64,000 nucleotides of DNA from Elymus sibiricus (taxonomy: Eukaryota > Streptophyta > Magnoliopsida > Poales > Poaceae), in NCBI GenBank assembly GCA_039707655.1, contig CM077676.1:188042936-188106935 (forward strand), given 5' to 3'. Under the pieces are notes generated by a model, which saw only the letters and a program-made list of their open reading frames with translations, searched no databases and was not told the DNA's origin. Below, piece by piece: positions 32,251 to 43,600 of this stretch. Every line of letters begins with the position of its first letter. Position 1 is the stretch's first letter. The position numbers and the translations under genes are program-made.

Positions 32251-33798
32251 TGTTGGAAATATGCCCTAGAGGCAATAATAAATTAGTTATTATCATATTT
32301 CCCCGTTCATGATAATATTTTATTATTCATGCTAAAATTGTATTGACCGGAAACTAAATACATGTGTGAATAGATAAACAAATACTATGTCCCAAGTATG
32401 CCTCTACTAGACTAGCTCGTTGATCAAAAGATGGTCAAGGTTTCCTGACCATGGACATGAGTTGTCATTTGATAACGGGATCACATCATTAGGAGAATGA
32501 TGTGATGGACATGATCCAACCGTTAGCATAGCAAATGATCGTTCAGTTTATTGCTATTGCTTTCACTATGTCAAATACACGTTCCTCTGACCATGAGATC
32601 ATGCAACTCCCGGATACCGTAGGAATACTTTGGGTGTATCAAATGTCACAACGTTACTGGGTGATTATATAGGTGCACTACAGGTATCTCCAAAAGTGTT
32701 TGTTGAGTTGGCATGGATCGAGATTGGGATTTGTCACTCTGACTATCGGAGAGGTATCTCTGGGCCCTCTCGGTGATACAGCATCACAGAAGCCTTGCAA
32801 GCACCGTGACTAAAGAGTTAGTTGCAAGATGATGTATTACGGAACGAGTAAAGAGACTTGCCGGTAACGAGATTGAACTAGGTATTGGATACCGACGATC
32901 GAATCTCGGGCAAGTAACATACCGCCAGACAAAGGGAACAACGTATGTTGACATATGAGGTTCACCGATAAAGATCTTCGTGGAATATGTAGGAACCAAT
33001 ATGAGCATCCAGGTTCCGCTGTTGGTTATTGACCGGAGAGTCGTCTCGGTCATGTCTACATCATTCCCGAACCCGTAGGGTCCGCACACTTATGGTTCGA
33101 TGACGATTTAGTATTGTATGAGTTATGTGATTGGTGGCCGAAGTTTGTTCGGAGTCCCGGATGAGATCACGGACATGACGAGGAGTCTCGAAATGGTCGA
33201 GAGGTAAAGATTCATATATTGGAAGGCTATATTCGGACGTCGGAAAGGTTCCGAGTGATTCGGGTATTTTTCGGAGTACCGGGGAGTTACCGGAATTCAC
33301 CGGGAGAAGTAATGGGCCTTATTGGGCCATACGGGAAAAGGAGAGGCAGGCCACATGAGGAGGCGCGCGCCCCCCCTTGCCCAAACCGAATTGGACTAGG
33401 GGAGGGGGCGCAGCCCCCTCTTTCCTTTCCCTCTCCCTTCCCCCTTTCCTACTCCGTATGGGAGGTGGAATCCTACTAGGACTAAGGAGTCCTAGTAGGA
33501 CTCCCCACACTTGGCGCACCCCTAGGGGGCCGGCCTCCTCCCTCCCTCCTTTATATACGGAGGAGGGGCACCCCTTGGAGACACAACAATTGTTCCAATC
33601 CGTGTGCGGCGCCCCCCTCCACCGTTTACACCCTCGGTCATATTTTCGGAGAGCTTAGGCGAAGCCCTGCTGAGATTACTTCACCGTCACCGTCGCCACG
33701 CCGTCGTGCTGACGGAACTCGTAGCAATGCATCTCCATGGATAGATCTTGCGTGAGCGTAGGAATTTTTTTTTGAAATTCATGCTCCGTTCCCCAACA
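32251..33798 (+). repeat. 5' LTR of the Angela element
   Basis: TGTTGG...CCAACA ends. It has a TATA-like TTTATATACGGAGG at about 33550-33563. Relative to the 3' LTR it lacks about 193 bp between GAACTC (33717-33722) and GTAGCAATGC. Confidence 0.92.
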
Positions 33799-33799
33799 G

Positions 33800-33815
33800 T
33801 GGCATCCGAGCCAGG
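33800..33815 (+). other. Primer binding site of the Angela element
   Basis: TGGCATCCGAGCCAGG lies one base after the LTR. It is a substituted form of the initiator-Met site TGGTATCAGAGCC used by this group. Confidence 0.65.
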
Positions 33816-35100
33816 TCTATGCGTAGATGTGATTTGCACGAGTAGAACACAAGTGAGTTGTGGGCGTGGGTGTATACATATTGCTTGCCATCACTAGTTG
33901 TTACTTGATTCGGCGGTATTGTGAGATGAAGCGGCCCGGACCGACATTACGCGTACGCTTACGCGAGACAGGTTTCACCGCTACGTGCACTCGTTGCATA
34001 AAGGTGACTGGCGGGTGTCTGTCTCTCTCAGTTTAGTTGAATCGGTTTCAATGAAGAGGGTTCTTTTAGAAGATCAAAAGGCAATCACTACACCACGTTG
34101 TGGTTTTGCGTAGGTAAGAACGGTTCTTGCAAACCCGTAGCAGCCACGTAAAACTTGCAACAACAAAGTAGAGGACGTCTAACTTGTTTTTGCAGGGTAT
34201 GCTGGTGATGTGATATGGCCAAGACATGATGTGATATAAGTTGTTGTATGAGATGATCATGTTTTGTAAGTTATCAGGCAACCGGCAGGAGCCTTATGGT
34301 TGTCTCTTTATTGTATACAATGCCAACTCTATGTAATTGCTTTACTTTACCGCTATAAGTTAGCAGTAGTAGTAGTAGCAATAGCCGGCGAGACGACCAC
34401 GACGCTACGATGGAGATCAAGGTGTCACGACGCTACGATGGAGATCAAGGTGTCAACCCGGTGACGATGGAGATCATGACGGTGCTTTGCTGATGGAGAT
34501 CAAAAGCACAAGACGATGATGGCCATATCATGTCACATATATTGAATTGCATGTGATGTTAATCCTTTTATGCATCTTATTTTGCTTAGGACGACGGTAG
34601 CATTATAAGATGATCCCTTCACTAAATTTTAAGATAAGTGTTCTCCCCTAGTATGCACCGTTGCGAAGGTTCGACGCTTCTAAGCACCACGTGATGATCG
34701 GGTGTGATGGATTCTTTCGTTCGCATACAACGGGTGTAAGCCAGTTTTACACACGCAGAATACTTGGGTTAAACTTGACGAGCCTAGCATGTACAGACAT
34801 GGCCTCGGAACACAAGAGACCGAAAGGTCGAACATGAGTCATATAGTAGATATGATCAACATGAAAGATGTTCACCATTGATAACTAATCCACCTCACGT
34901 GATGATCGGACGTGGTTTAGTTGATGTGGATCATGTTACACTTAGACAACTTGAGGGATGTTAATCTAAGTGGGAGTTCTTAAGTAATTTGATTAATTGA
35001 ACTTCAATTGTCATGAACATAGTCTTATTTGTCTTAGCAAATTTATGTTGTAGATCAATAGACCACGCTGTAGTTCCCCTGTTTTATTATGTTCCTAGAG
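33816..35100 (+). other. Untranslated leader of the Angela element
   Basis: About 1.3 kb before gag with no gene. It contains two exact 28-bp tandem units (34399-34426 and 34427-34454, core CTACGATGGAGATCAAGG) and two or three degenerate further units to about 34500. A long leader with packaging and dimer signals is usual for BARE/Angela elements. Confidence 0.6.
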
Positions 35101-35104
35101 AAAA

Positions 35105-35870
35105 CAAAGTTGAAAGTTGATGGAAGCAACTATGCGGACTAGGTCCGTGATCTGAGGATTGTCCTCACTGCTGCACAGAAGGCTTATGTCCTTAATGCAC
35201 CGCTCAGTGAAATACCCCTACGGCTTCGTCTAAGGACGTTATGAACGTCTGGCAGACAAGAAAAGATGACTACTCGATAGTTCAGTGCGCCATACTTTAC
35301 GGCTTAGAACCGGAGCTCCAAATATGTTTTGAGCAACACGGAGCATATGAGATGTTCCAAGAGCTGAAAATCTGTTTTTCAAGCTCACACCCGGGTCGAG
35401 AGGTATGACACCTTCGACAAGTTCTATAGCTACAAGATGGAGGAGAACAGCTCCGTTAGTGAGCATGTACTCAGAATGACTGAGTACTTCAAACACTTGA
35501 ATCAAGTGGGAGTTAGACTTCCGAATAAAGTGGTGATTGATAGAGTTCTCTAGTCACTATCACTAAGCTACTGGATCTTCGTGATGAACTATAAACATGC
35601 AAGGGATAGAAGATCCTTAAGCTATTCGCGATGCTACAATCTGCGGATGTAGAAATCAAAAAAAAGGGGAGCATCAAGTGTTGATGGTTAATAAGACCAC
35701 TAGTTTCAAGAAGGGCAAGGGAAAGAAAAGGGAACTTCAAGAAGAACGGTAAAACAGTTGCCGCTCACGCGAAGAAACCCAAGGCTGAACCAAACCCGAG
35801 ACTTAGTGCTCCCATTGCAAAGGGAAATGTCACAGGGAGCGGAACTTCCCCAAAGTAACTGGCAGATAAT
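35105..35870 (+). pseudogene. gag: gag of the Angela element, heavily decayed
   Basis: Fragments such as LKVDGSNYA (35110), ERYDTFDKFYSYKMEEN (about 35400-35450) and NSSVSEHVLRMTEYFKHLNQ (35455-35510) identify Copia gag, but more than ten stops and several frame changes occur. The zinc knuckle at 35807-35848 reads CSHCKGKCHRERNF; its last Cys is Phe, so it could not bind zinc normally. Protease motifs downstream (35870-36290) are not recognisable. Confidence 0.7.
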
Positions 35871-36299
35871 AAGACTAGCAATGTCAACAAAGATATTTGA
35901 TATGCATGTTATTGATATGTACCTTACTAGTACTCGTAGGAGCACCTGGGTATTTGAGACTTGTTCAGTTGCTTACAACTTGAAACATGGAGCTTCGGAA
36001 TAAACGAGGGCTAGCTAAGAACGAGGTGACGATGTGCATTGGAAGTGTCTCCAAGGTTGATGTGATCACCATCGCCACGCTCTCTCTACCTTCAGGATTA
36101 GTGATGAACCTAAATAATTGTTATTTGGTGCTTGTGTTAAGCATGAACATTATATCTGATAGTGTTTATTGCAAGACGGTTATTCAATTTCAGAGAATAA
36201 TTGTTATTCTATTTATTTGGATAATATCATTGATGATCATGCACTTAAAAAGAAAGGTTTATAGAATCTTGATCGTAGTAATACATATGTTCATAACAC

Positions 36300-37100
36300 G
36301 AATGCCAAAAGATAATGATAGTACCACATATTTGTGGCACTGCCGCTTAGGTCATATCAGTGTTAACCACATGAAGAAACTCCATGCAGATGGGTTTTTG
36401 GAATCTCTTGATTATGAATCATTTGAGATATGTGAACCGTGCCTTATTGGCAAGATGACTAAAACTCCGTTCTCCGGAACAATGGAGCGTGCAACCAACT
36501 TATTGGAAATAATACATACCGATGTATGCAGGTCCGATGAGTGTTGAGGCGCGTGGTGGATATCGTTATGTTCTCACGTTCACTGATGATTTGAGTAGAT
36601 ATAGTTATGTTTACTTGATGAAGCATAAATCTGAAACATTTGAAAAGTTTAACGAATTTCAGAGTGAAGTAGAGAACCATCGTAACAAGAAAATAAAGTT
36701 CTTACGATCTGATCGTGGAGGAGAATATTTGAGTTACGAGTTTGGCAATCACTTAAAAACAATGTGGAATTGTTTCACAGCTCACGCCACCTGGAACACC
36801 ACAGCGTAAGGGTGTGTCCGATCGTCGTAATCGTACTCTATTAGATATGGTGCGTTCTATGATGTCTCTTACCGATTTGCCACTATCATTTTGGGGTTAT
36901 GCATTAGAGATAGCTGCATTCACTTTAAATAGGGCACCGTCTAAATCCGTTGAGACGACACCGTATGAACTGTGGTTTGGCAAGAAACCTAAGCTGTCGT
37001 TTCTGAAAGTTTGGGGATGCGATGCTTATGTCAAAAGGCTTCAGCCAGATAAGCTCGAGCCCAAAGCGGATAAGTGCGTCTTCATAGGATACCCAAAGGA
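36300..37100 (+). pseudogene. Copia integrase (GAG-pre-integrase to core), broken
   Basis: Begins with the zinc region LWHCRLGHISVNHMKKLH ... CEPCLIGKM (36333-36460). A one-base insertion near 36530 shifts the frame. Core motifs follow: TFTDDLSRYSYVYLM (Asp, 36580) and FLRSDRGGEYLS (Asp, 36700-36735). A second frame change near 36790 precedes VSDRRNRTLLDMVRS, where the third catalytic residue is Asp rather than the usual Glu. The C-terminal NRAPSKSVETTPYELWFGKK and KCVFIGYP follow in the third frame. Confidence 0.8.
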
Positions 37101-38934
37101 GACCGTTGGGTACACCTTCTACCACAGATCCGAAGGCAAAGTATTCATTGCTAAGAATGGATCCTTTCTAGAGAAGGAGTTTCTCTCGAAAGAAGTGAGT
37201 GGGAGGAAAGTAGAACTTGATGAGGTAATTGTACCTCCTCTGGATAGTAGTACGTCACAGGAAGAAATTTCTGTGACACCGACACAGACCAGAGCGGAAG
37301 TAGATGATGATGATCATGAAGCTTCGGATCAAGTTGCTACAGAACCTCGTAGGTCAAACAGGACACGCTCCGCACCAGATTGGTACGGCTATCCTGTCTT
37401 GGAGGTCATGTTGTTAGACAACGGTGAACCTACGAACAATGAAGAAGCGATGGCGAGCCCGGATTCCGACAAATGGCTTGAGGCCATGAAATCCGAGATT
37501 GGATCCATGTATGAGAACAAAGTGTGGACTTTGGTAGACTTGCCCGATGAACGGCGAGCTATTAAAAATAAATGGATCTTTAAGAAGAAGACGGACGCTG
37601 ATGGTAATGTCACCGTCTATAAAGCACGACTTGTTGCTAAAGGTTATCAACAAGTTCAAGGAGTTGACTACGATGAGACTTTCTCACCCGTAGCGATGCT
37701 AAAGTCTGTCAGAATTATGTTAGCAATTGCCGCATTTTATGATTATGAAATCTGACAAATGGACGTCAAAACAGGCATTCCTTAATGGATTCCTTAAGGA
37801 AGAATTGTATATGATGCAACCGGAAGGTTTTGTCGATCCTAAAGGTGCTAACAAAGTATGCAAGCTCCAGCGATCCATCTATGGACTGGTGCAAGCATCT
37901 CGGAGTTGGAATACTCGCTTTGATGAAGTGATCAAAGCGTTTGGGTTTATGCAAGTTTATGGAGAAACTTGTATTTACAACAAAGTGAGTGGGAGCTCTA
38001 TAACATTTCTAATAAGTATATGTGATTGGAAATGATGTAGAATTTCTGGAAAGCATAAAGAATTAATTGAAATGAGTTTTTCAATAAAAACCTATTTTTG
38101 AGTTATACACGGTTTGGGCATCGAGATCTATAGAGATAGATCAAGACACCTGATAAAATATTTTCACACACCTTGATGAGATTTTGAAGAAGTTCAAAAT
38201 GGATCAAGTCAAAAGAAATAAGTTCTTGGCTGGTGTGAAGTGGAGTAAGACTTGAAGATCTAGGTAAAGGTTGTTTACATGTTAGGCATCAAAATCTATA
38301 GAGATAGATTGAGACGCCTCATATGACTTTCACAAAACATATACCTTGACAAGATTTTGAAGAAGTTCAAATTGGATCAGTCAAAGAAGGAGTTCTTGAC
38401 TGTGGTGAAAGGTGTGAAATTGAGTAAGACTCAAATCTCGACCACGGCAAAATAAATAGAATGGATGAAGGTTATCCCCTATGCCTCGGCCATAGGTTCT
38501 ATAAAGTATGCCAAGCTGTGTGCCTGGCCATGTGTCTGGCAAAAGAGGTACCAAAGTGATCCAGGAGTAGATCACTGGACAGCGGTCAAATTATCCTTAA
38601 GATGACTAAGGAAGAATTTCTCGGGAATAGAGATGATAAATAGTTCGTCGTAAGGGGTTACGTCGATGCAAGCTTTAAACACTGATCCGAAAGACTATGA
38701 GTCTCAGACCGGATAAGTATAGTGGGGAAATCTTTTGGAGTAGCTCCAAACAGAGTGTGGTAGCAGCATCTACATATAACATAGAGATTTGCCAAGAACA
38801 CACGGATCTGAATATTGCAGACCCGTTGACTAAAACCTCTCTCACAAGCAAAACATGATCTGCTTTAGAACTGATTAAGTGTTAATTACATGGAGATGTA
38901 ATCTAGATTATTGACTCTAGTGCAAGTGGGAGAC
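37101..38934 (+). pseudogene. Copia RT and RNase H, broken, catalytic motif deleted
   Basis: A linker rich in Asp/Ser (37260-37360) leads to RT: EAMASPDSDKWLEAMKSEI (37447), NKWIFKKKTDADGNV (37566), VYKARLVAKGYQQVQGVDY (37615) and ETFSPVAMLKSVR. A TGA at 37753-37755 replaces the Trp normally before QMDVKT, then QRSIYGLVQASRSWN (37870). At 38010-38035 the YVDD box is absent: the sequence jumps from ...FLIS to a downstream TGGAAATGATG by a short deletion. A 168-bp tandem duplication (38117 and 38285) follows, then RNase H remnants (YASAIGSIKYA, 38480-38520) and a PPT-like GTGGGAGAC before 38935. Confidence 0.8.
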
Positions 38935-40675
38935 TGTTGGAAATATGCCCTAGAGGAAATAATAAATTAGTTATTATCATATTTCCCCGTTCATGATAAT
39001 ATTTTATTATTCATGCTAAAATTGTATTGACCGGAAACTAAATACATGTGTGAATAGATAAACAAATACTATGTCCCTAGTATGCCTCTACTAGACTAGC
39101 TCGTTGATCAAAAGATGGTCAAGGTTTCCTGACCATGGACATGAGTTTTCATTTGATAACGGGATCACATCATTAGGAGAATGATGTGATGGACATGACC
39201 CAACCGTTAGCATAGCAAATGATCGTTCAGTTTATTGCTATTGCTTTCACTATGTCAAATACACGTTCCTCTGACCATGAGATCATGCAACTCCCGGATA
39301 CCGTAGGAATACTTTGGGTGTATCAAACGTCACAACGTTACTGGGTGATTATAAAGGTGCACTACAGGTATCTCCAAAAGTGTTTGTTGAGTTGGCATGG
39401 ATCGAGATTGGGATTTGTCACTCTGACTATCGGAGAGGTATCTCTGGGCCCTCTCGGTGATACAGCATCACAGAAGCCTTGCAAGCACCGTGACTAAAGA
39501 GTTAGTTGCAAGATGATGTATTACAGAACGAGTAAAGAGACTTGCCGGTAACGAGATTGAACTAGGTATTGGATACCGACGATCGAATCTCGGGCAAGTA
39601 ACATACCGCGAGACAAAGGGAACAACGTATGTTGACATATGAGGTTCACCGATAAAGATCTTCGTGGAATATGTAGGAACCAATATGAGCATCCAGGTTC
39701 CGCTGTTGGTTATTGACCGGAGAGTCGTCTCGGTCATGTCTACATCATTCCCGAACCCGTAGGGTCCGCACACTTATGGTTCGATGACGATTTAGTATTG
39801 TATGAGTTATGTGATTGGTGGCCGAAGTTTGTTCGGAGTCCCGGATGAGATCACGGACATGACGAGGAGTCTCGAAATGGTCGAGAGGTAAAGATTCATA
39901 TATTGGAAGGCTATATTCGGACGTCGGAAAGGTTCCGAGTGATTCGGGTATTTTTCGGAGTACCGGGGAGTTACCGGAATTCACCGGGAGAAGTAATGGG
40001 CCTTATTGGGCCATACGGGAAAAGGAGAGGCAGGCCACATGAGGAGGCGCGCGCCCCCCCTTGCCCAAACCGAATTGGACTAGGGGAGGGGGCGCAGCCC
40101 CCTCTTTCCTTTCCCTCTCCCTTCCCCCTTTCCTACTCCGTATGGGAGGTGGAATCCTACTAGGACTAAGGAGTCCTTGTAGTACTCCCCACACTTGGCG
40201 CACCCCTAGGGGGCCGGCCTCCTCCCTCCCTCCTTTATATACGGAGGAGGGGCACCCCTTGGAGACACAACAATTGTTCCAAGCCGTGTGCGGCGCCCCC
40301 CTCCACCGTTTACACCCTCGGTCATATTTTTGGAGAGCTTAGGCGAAGCCCTGCTGAGATTACTTCACCGTCACCGTTGCCACGCCGTCGTGCTGACAGA
40401 ACTCATCTACTTCCTCGACGTCTTGCTGGATCAAGAAGGCGAGGAACGTCACCGAGCTGCACGTGTGTAGAACTCGGAGGTGCCGTACGTTCGGAACTCG
40501 ATCGGTGGAGCTCGAAGGATTGTTCGACTACATCAACCGCGTTGTGAGATGCTTCCGCTAACGGTCTACGAGGGTACGTAGACATACTCTCCCCTCTCGT
40601 AGCAATGCATCTCCATGGATAGATCTTGCGTGAGCGTAGGAATTTTTTTTGAAATTCATGCTCCGTTCCCCAACA
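38935..40675 (+). repeat. 3' LTR of the Angela element
   Basis: 1741 bp, complete. It carries the 193-bp segment (about 40406-40598, with CTACTTCCTCGACGTC and GCTAACGGTCTACGAGG) that the 5' LTR has lost. It ends CCCCAACA and is followed by GCATC. Confidence 0.92.
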
Positions 40676-43600
40676 GCATCAGCATAAGGATGCAGAATCT
40701 AATGCAAGTGCATTAGAATCTCTCAAGTTCCTGGGACAATTTGGGCATCATAACGGCAATAAAATGTAAAATGCTCAAAATATGAGACATCCTGCAAAAT
40801 GGGGTAGCACAACAACTCAACATCATCACTCAAGGTTCTGTGATAGTACTAGACACAGGTCTAGCATGTAACACATCATATCGCTTTGCGGCCCCACGCA
40901 CGGTAACCCACGGCTGCCACCTTTACCTTGGCCGGGACCGTTTGCGTCTTTTGGCTCCCGTATATGATTATGCCGCTAGCATCCATATGACAGAGAACCC
41001 GGGTCGACATGACTAGTCATAAACCAAGGTGGCACAAATGTACAGGGACAGACATAGGTAACTGAGTAATACATGTGTCGGCCAGCAGCGAATGTAACCA
41101 AGTCATAGCAAAGCTACAAGGACTATAGTAAACACCGCGTGAAATTTCCCCGTACGGACAGACATAGGAGCAAAGAAGGATACATGTCGGTCAATCAATG
41201 TGTCCGGAGCAGTAGCAAGCTACCAAGGCTCAGTGGAAGCACAAAGAGGCATTTCCCTGTAAGGAAGGCTACCAAAGGCAAACAACTAGGTGTTGAATCC
41301 CACACATACCAATGCATTTAAAACATACACACAATATGTATGATATGTGTAGATACAACAAGGCATCACAACATAACTCCATGACTCAAAGTATAGACAA
41401 GGCTCGGAAGAGCCATACGTAGCATGATATTACAAACATGGGTCTCATGACCCAACATACAAAGTCAGACAAGCAACGGAAGCATAAACATGTCTGAGTA
41501 TAGACAACTACAAAAGAAAAGGGCTGAGAAGCCTGACTATCTACAAGACTCTCCCAAGGGTACAAGATCGTAGTTGGGAAACAAGCTACTCGTCAATGTC
41601 GAACTCCACGTGGAACTACTAGTGAGACCGAAGTCTACTTTGCAAAGCGTAAGTTAAGCAACCATGAGTACAATGGTACTCAGCAAGACATACATCCGAA
41701 CTAGCTACATATGCATCAGTATCAAGAAGGGTGTTGAGGGGTTTAACTTTAGCAAGCCAGCTTTGACTCAGTGGCTATCCTATACTACGACTACCAGTTT
41801 TTCTTTCAGGTAAGAGAGCGCACATGAGTCCACTAATCAGCACATCAATATAACACTATGGATCCTCTCCCGCCTCCCTACGAGAAGGCCATCCATATCA
41901 CTCACACTTATCTTGTGGATTTTAGAGTATCCGTCTCAATTGTCTATGAACCATATAAGTCTCCAAGTAGTCCATATCTGCGGACGCGGCTATTCGAATA
42001 GTTTGATAACCCTGCAGGGGTGTACTTCTTCACACATGCTCTCACCACTTACCACCATATACACTTCATGTATCTCGGCAACCTTCAAGCGGAAGCCTGG
42101 TGAGGGTGTCGGCCACAACCTGACTAACCACGCAAGACTCTAGTCCAGGTCTATCGCCTATCTGAGGCTGAACCCGTAAGGGAAGTCTGGCCAAAGTTTC
42201 CATCACGGCCCCAAACGATGTGTGCAGGGTTCCCAAGCCCACCTCGATGGATGGAACTATGCTTGGTACACCATGCCACGGTGCCTACCGTAACAAAGCC
42301 TACCCCTCCGGTTAGCGCAAAGTACGGCCCCCAGCACGTCCTACAAACACCAGAAACTAGTTGCAACTCCTGGACATAGATCAAGGCGATTAATAAGCCG
42401 AGAGGGGTCGAGTTACCGGAACCCAATGTGTGGTAGTAACTGTTCTTTCATAACAAACACAGAAGTTAGTTCTTAAGAACGGTCTCAATGAGACAACGCA
42501 CCATGTACTCCTACATGGCATCCCATCGCTACCTTTACCAAAACGTGTTCACACGCTTGACTCTCATCGGTAGAACATGTTCACAACCATTCCAACTCAT
42601 CCCAGATGAATCAAACTAGACACAACTCTAAACAATAGCAAGCATGGCATGGATGAATGGTCACAACATGGCTCAAGCAACTTCTAATCATGCTAGGTTT
42701 AGCTATTTACTGTGACAATGACAGGTCATGCAGAGGAATGGGTTCAACTACCGCAACAAGTAACAGTTGAATCTTTGTTATCCTAATGCAATAAAAGAGA
42801 GCAGGAGCGAGGGAATGGGATTGTATCAGAATGACCAAGGGGGTTTGCTTGCCTGGAAGACCAACAGTAGAGCACTCTCCTCGGATAGGTACCCGGTGCC
42901 ACTCGCAGGAGCAGCACCTATCGAGAAGAACAGTACCAAAGACAATTAATACACGACAAATGCAACAATATGATGCATGATCATGACATGGCAAACATGC
43001 TATGGATTGTACTAATGCAACTAGCAAACTGATTGGATGGAGGTAGTTTGAACCAAAGATCCAAAATCAACCCCCTTATATGGTATTTCAAATACCATTT
43101 AATTGATTTGACCTGATCAGCACCAATGGATTCTTTTGATTTTTCTGATAATTTTTCATATATAAATTATTTCATTCTGAGCTATGGTAGATTTTCTGTG
43201 AATTTTTGAAGTTTAAACAATTTTCTAAAAATAAATAAATCATTTCTGATTTATTTAAAATCCAGAAAATATTATGATGTCAGCACTGCATTTGCACCGC
43301 ATCAGCGGGTCAACAGAGTCAAACCTGACCAGTGGGACCCACTGGTCAGTGACTCAGTTAGTTAACTGTGTAATTAGTGTTAATTTTTAACCCTAACTAA
43401 AAACTGTCAGCAGGTCGGGCCCACATGTCAGTGACCCAGGGGGTCCTTTAGTTAGTGTTAACAGTGGGTTTGGCTGGAGTTTAGCCGCCAACAATGGCCA
43501 GACGCGGCGGAGGTGCTCGGAAAACCTCCACAGGGCGCGGCTGGTTGTGCTGATGGTACCGCTAGGCTACTGGTGCTCGTGGGCATCGAATGGTGGCGGT

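Larger units (their letters stand above)
32251..40675 (+). mobile_element. Angela/BARE-type Copia element, full length with target duplication
   Basis: 8425 bp, with LTRs at 32251-33798 and 38935-40675, both TGTTGGAAATATG...CCCCAACA, and target duplication GCATC at 32246-32250 and 40676-40680. Domain order gag, (protease decayed), integrase, RT, RNase H is Copia-type. The LTR start and family look are those of the Triticeae BARE/WIS/Angela group. By eye the LTRs differ at about 15 positions plus one 193-bp deletion, so the insertion is young, yet the coding region is full of stops and deletions. Confidence 0.92.

Noticed and set aside
33061..33658. Overlapping frames of 79-93 codons in the Angela 5' LTR
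   Set aside because: Duplicated identically in the 3' LTR (39745-40342); LTR sequence, with no domain.
34377..34500. CRISPR-like array
   Set aside because: The units are directly adjacent without spacers, lie in a retrotransposon leader, and the genome is plant.
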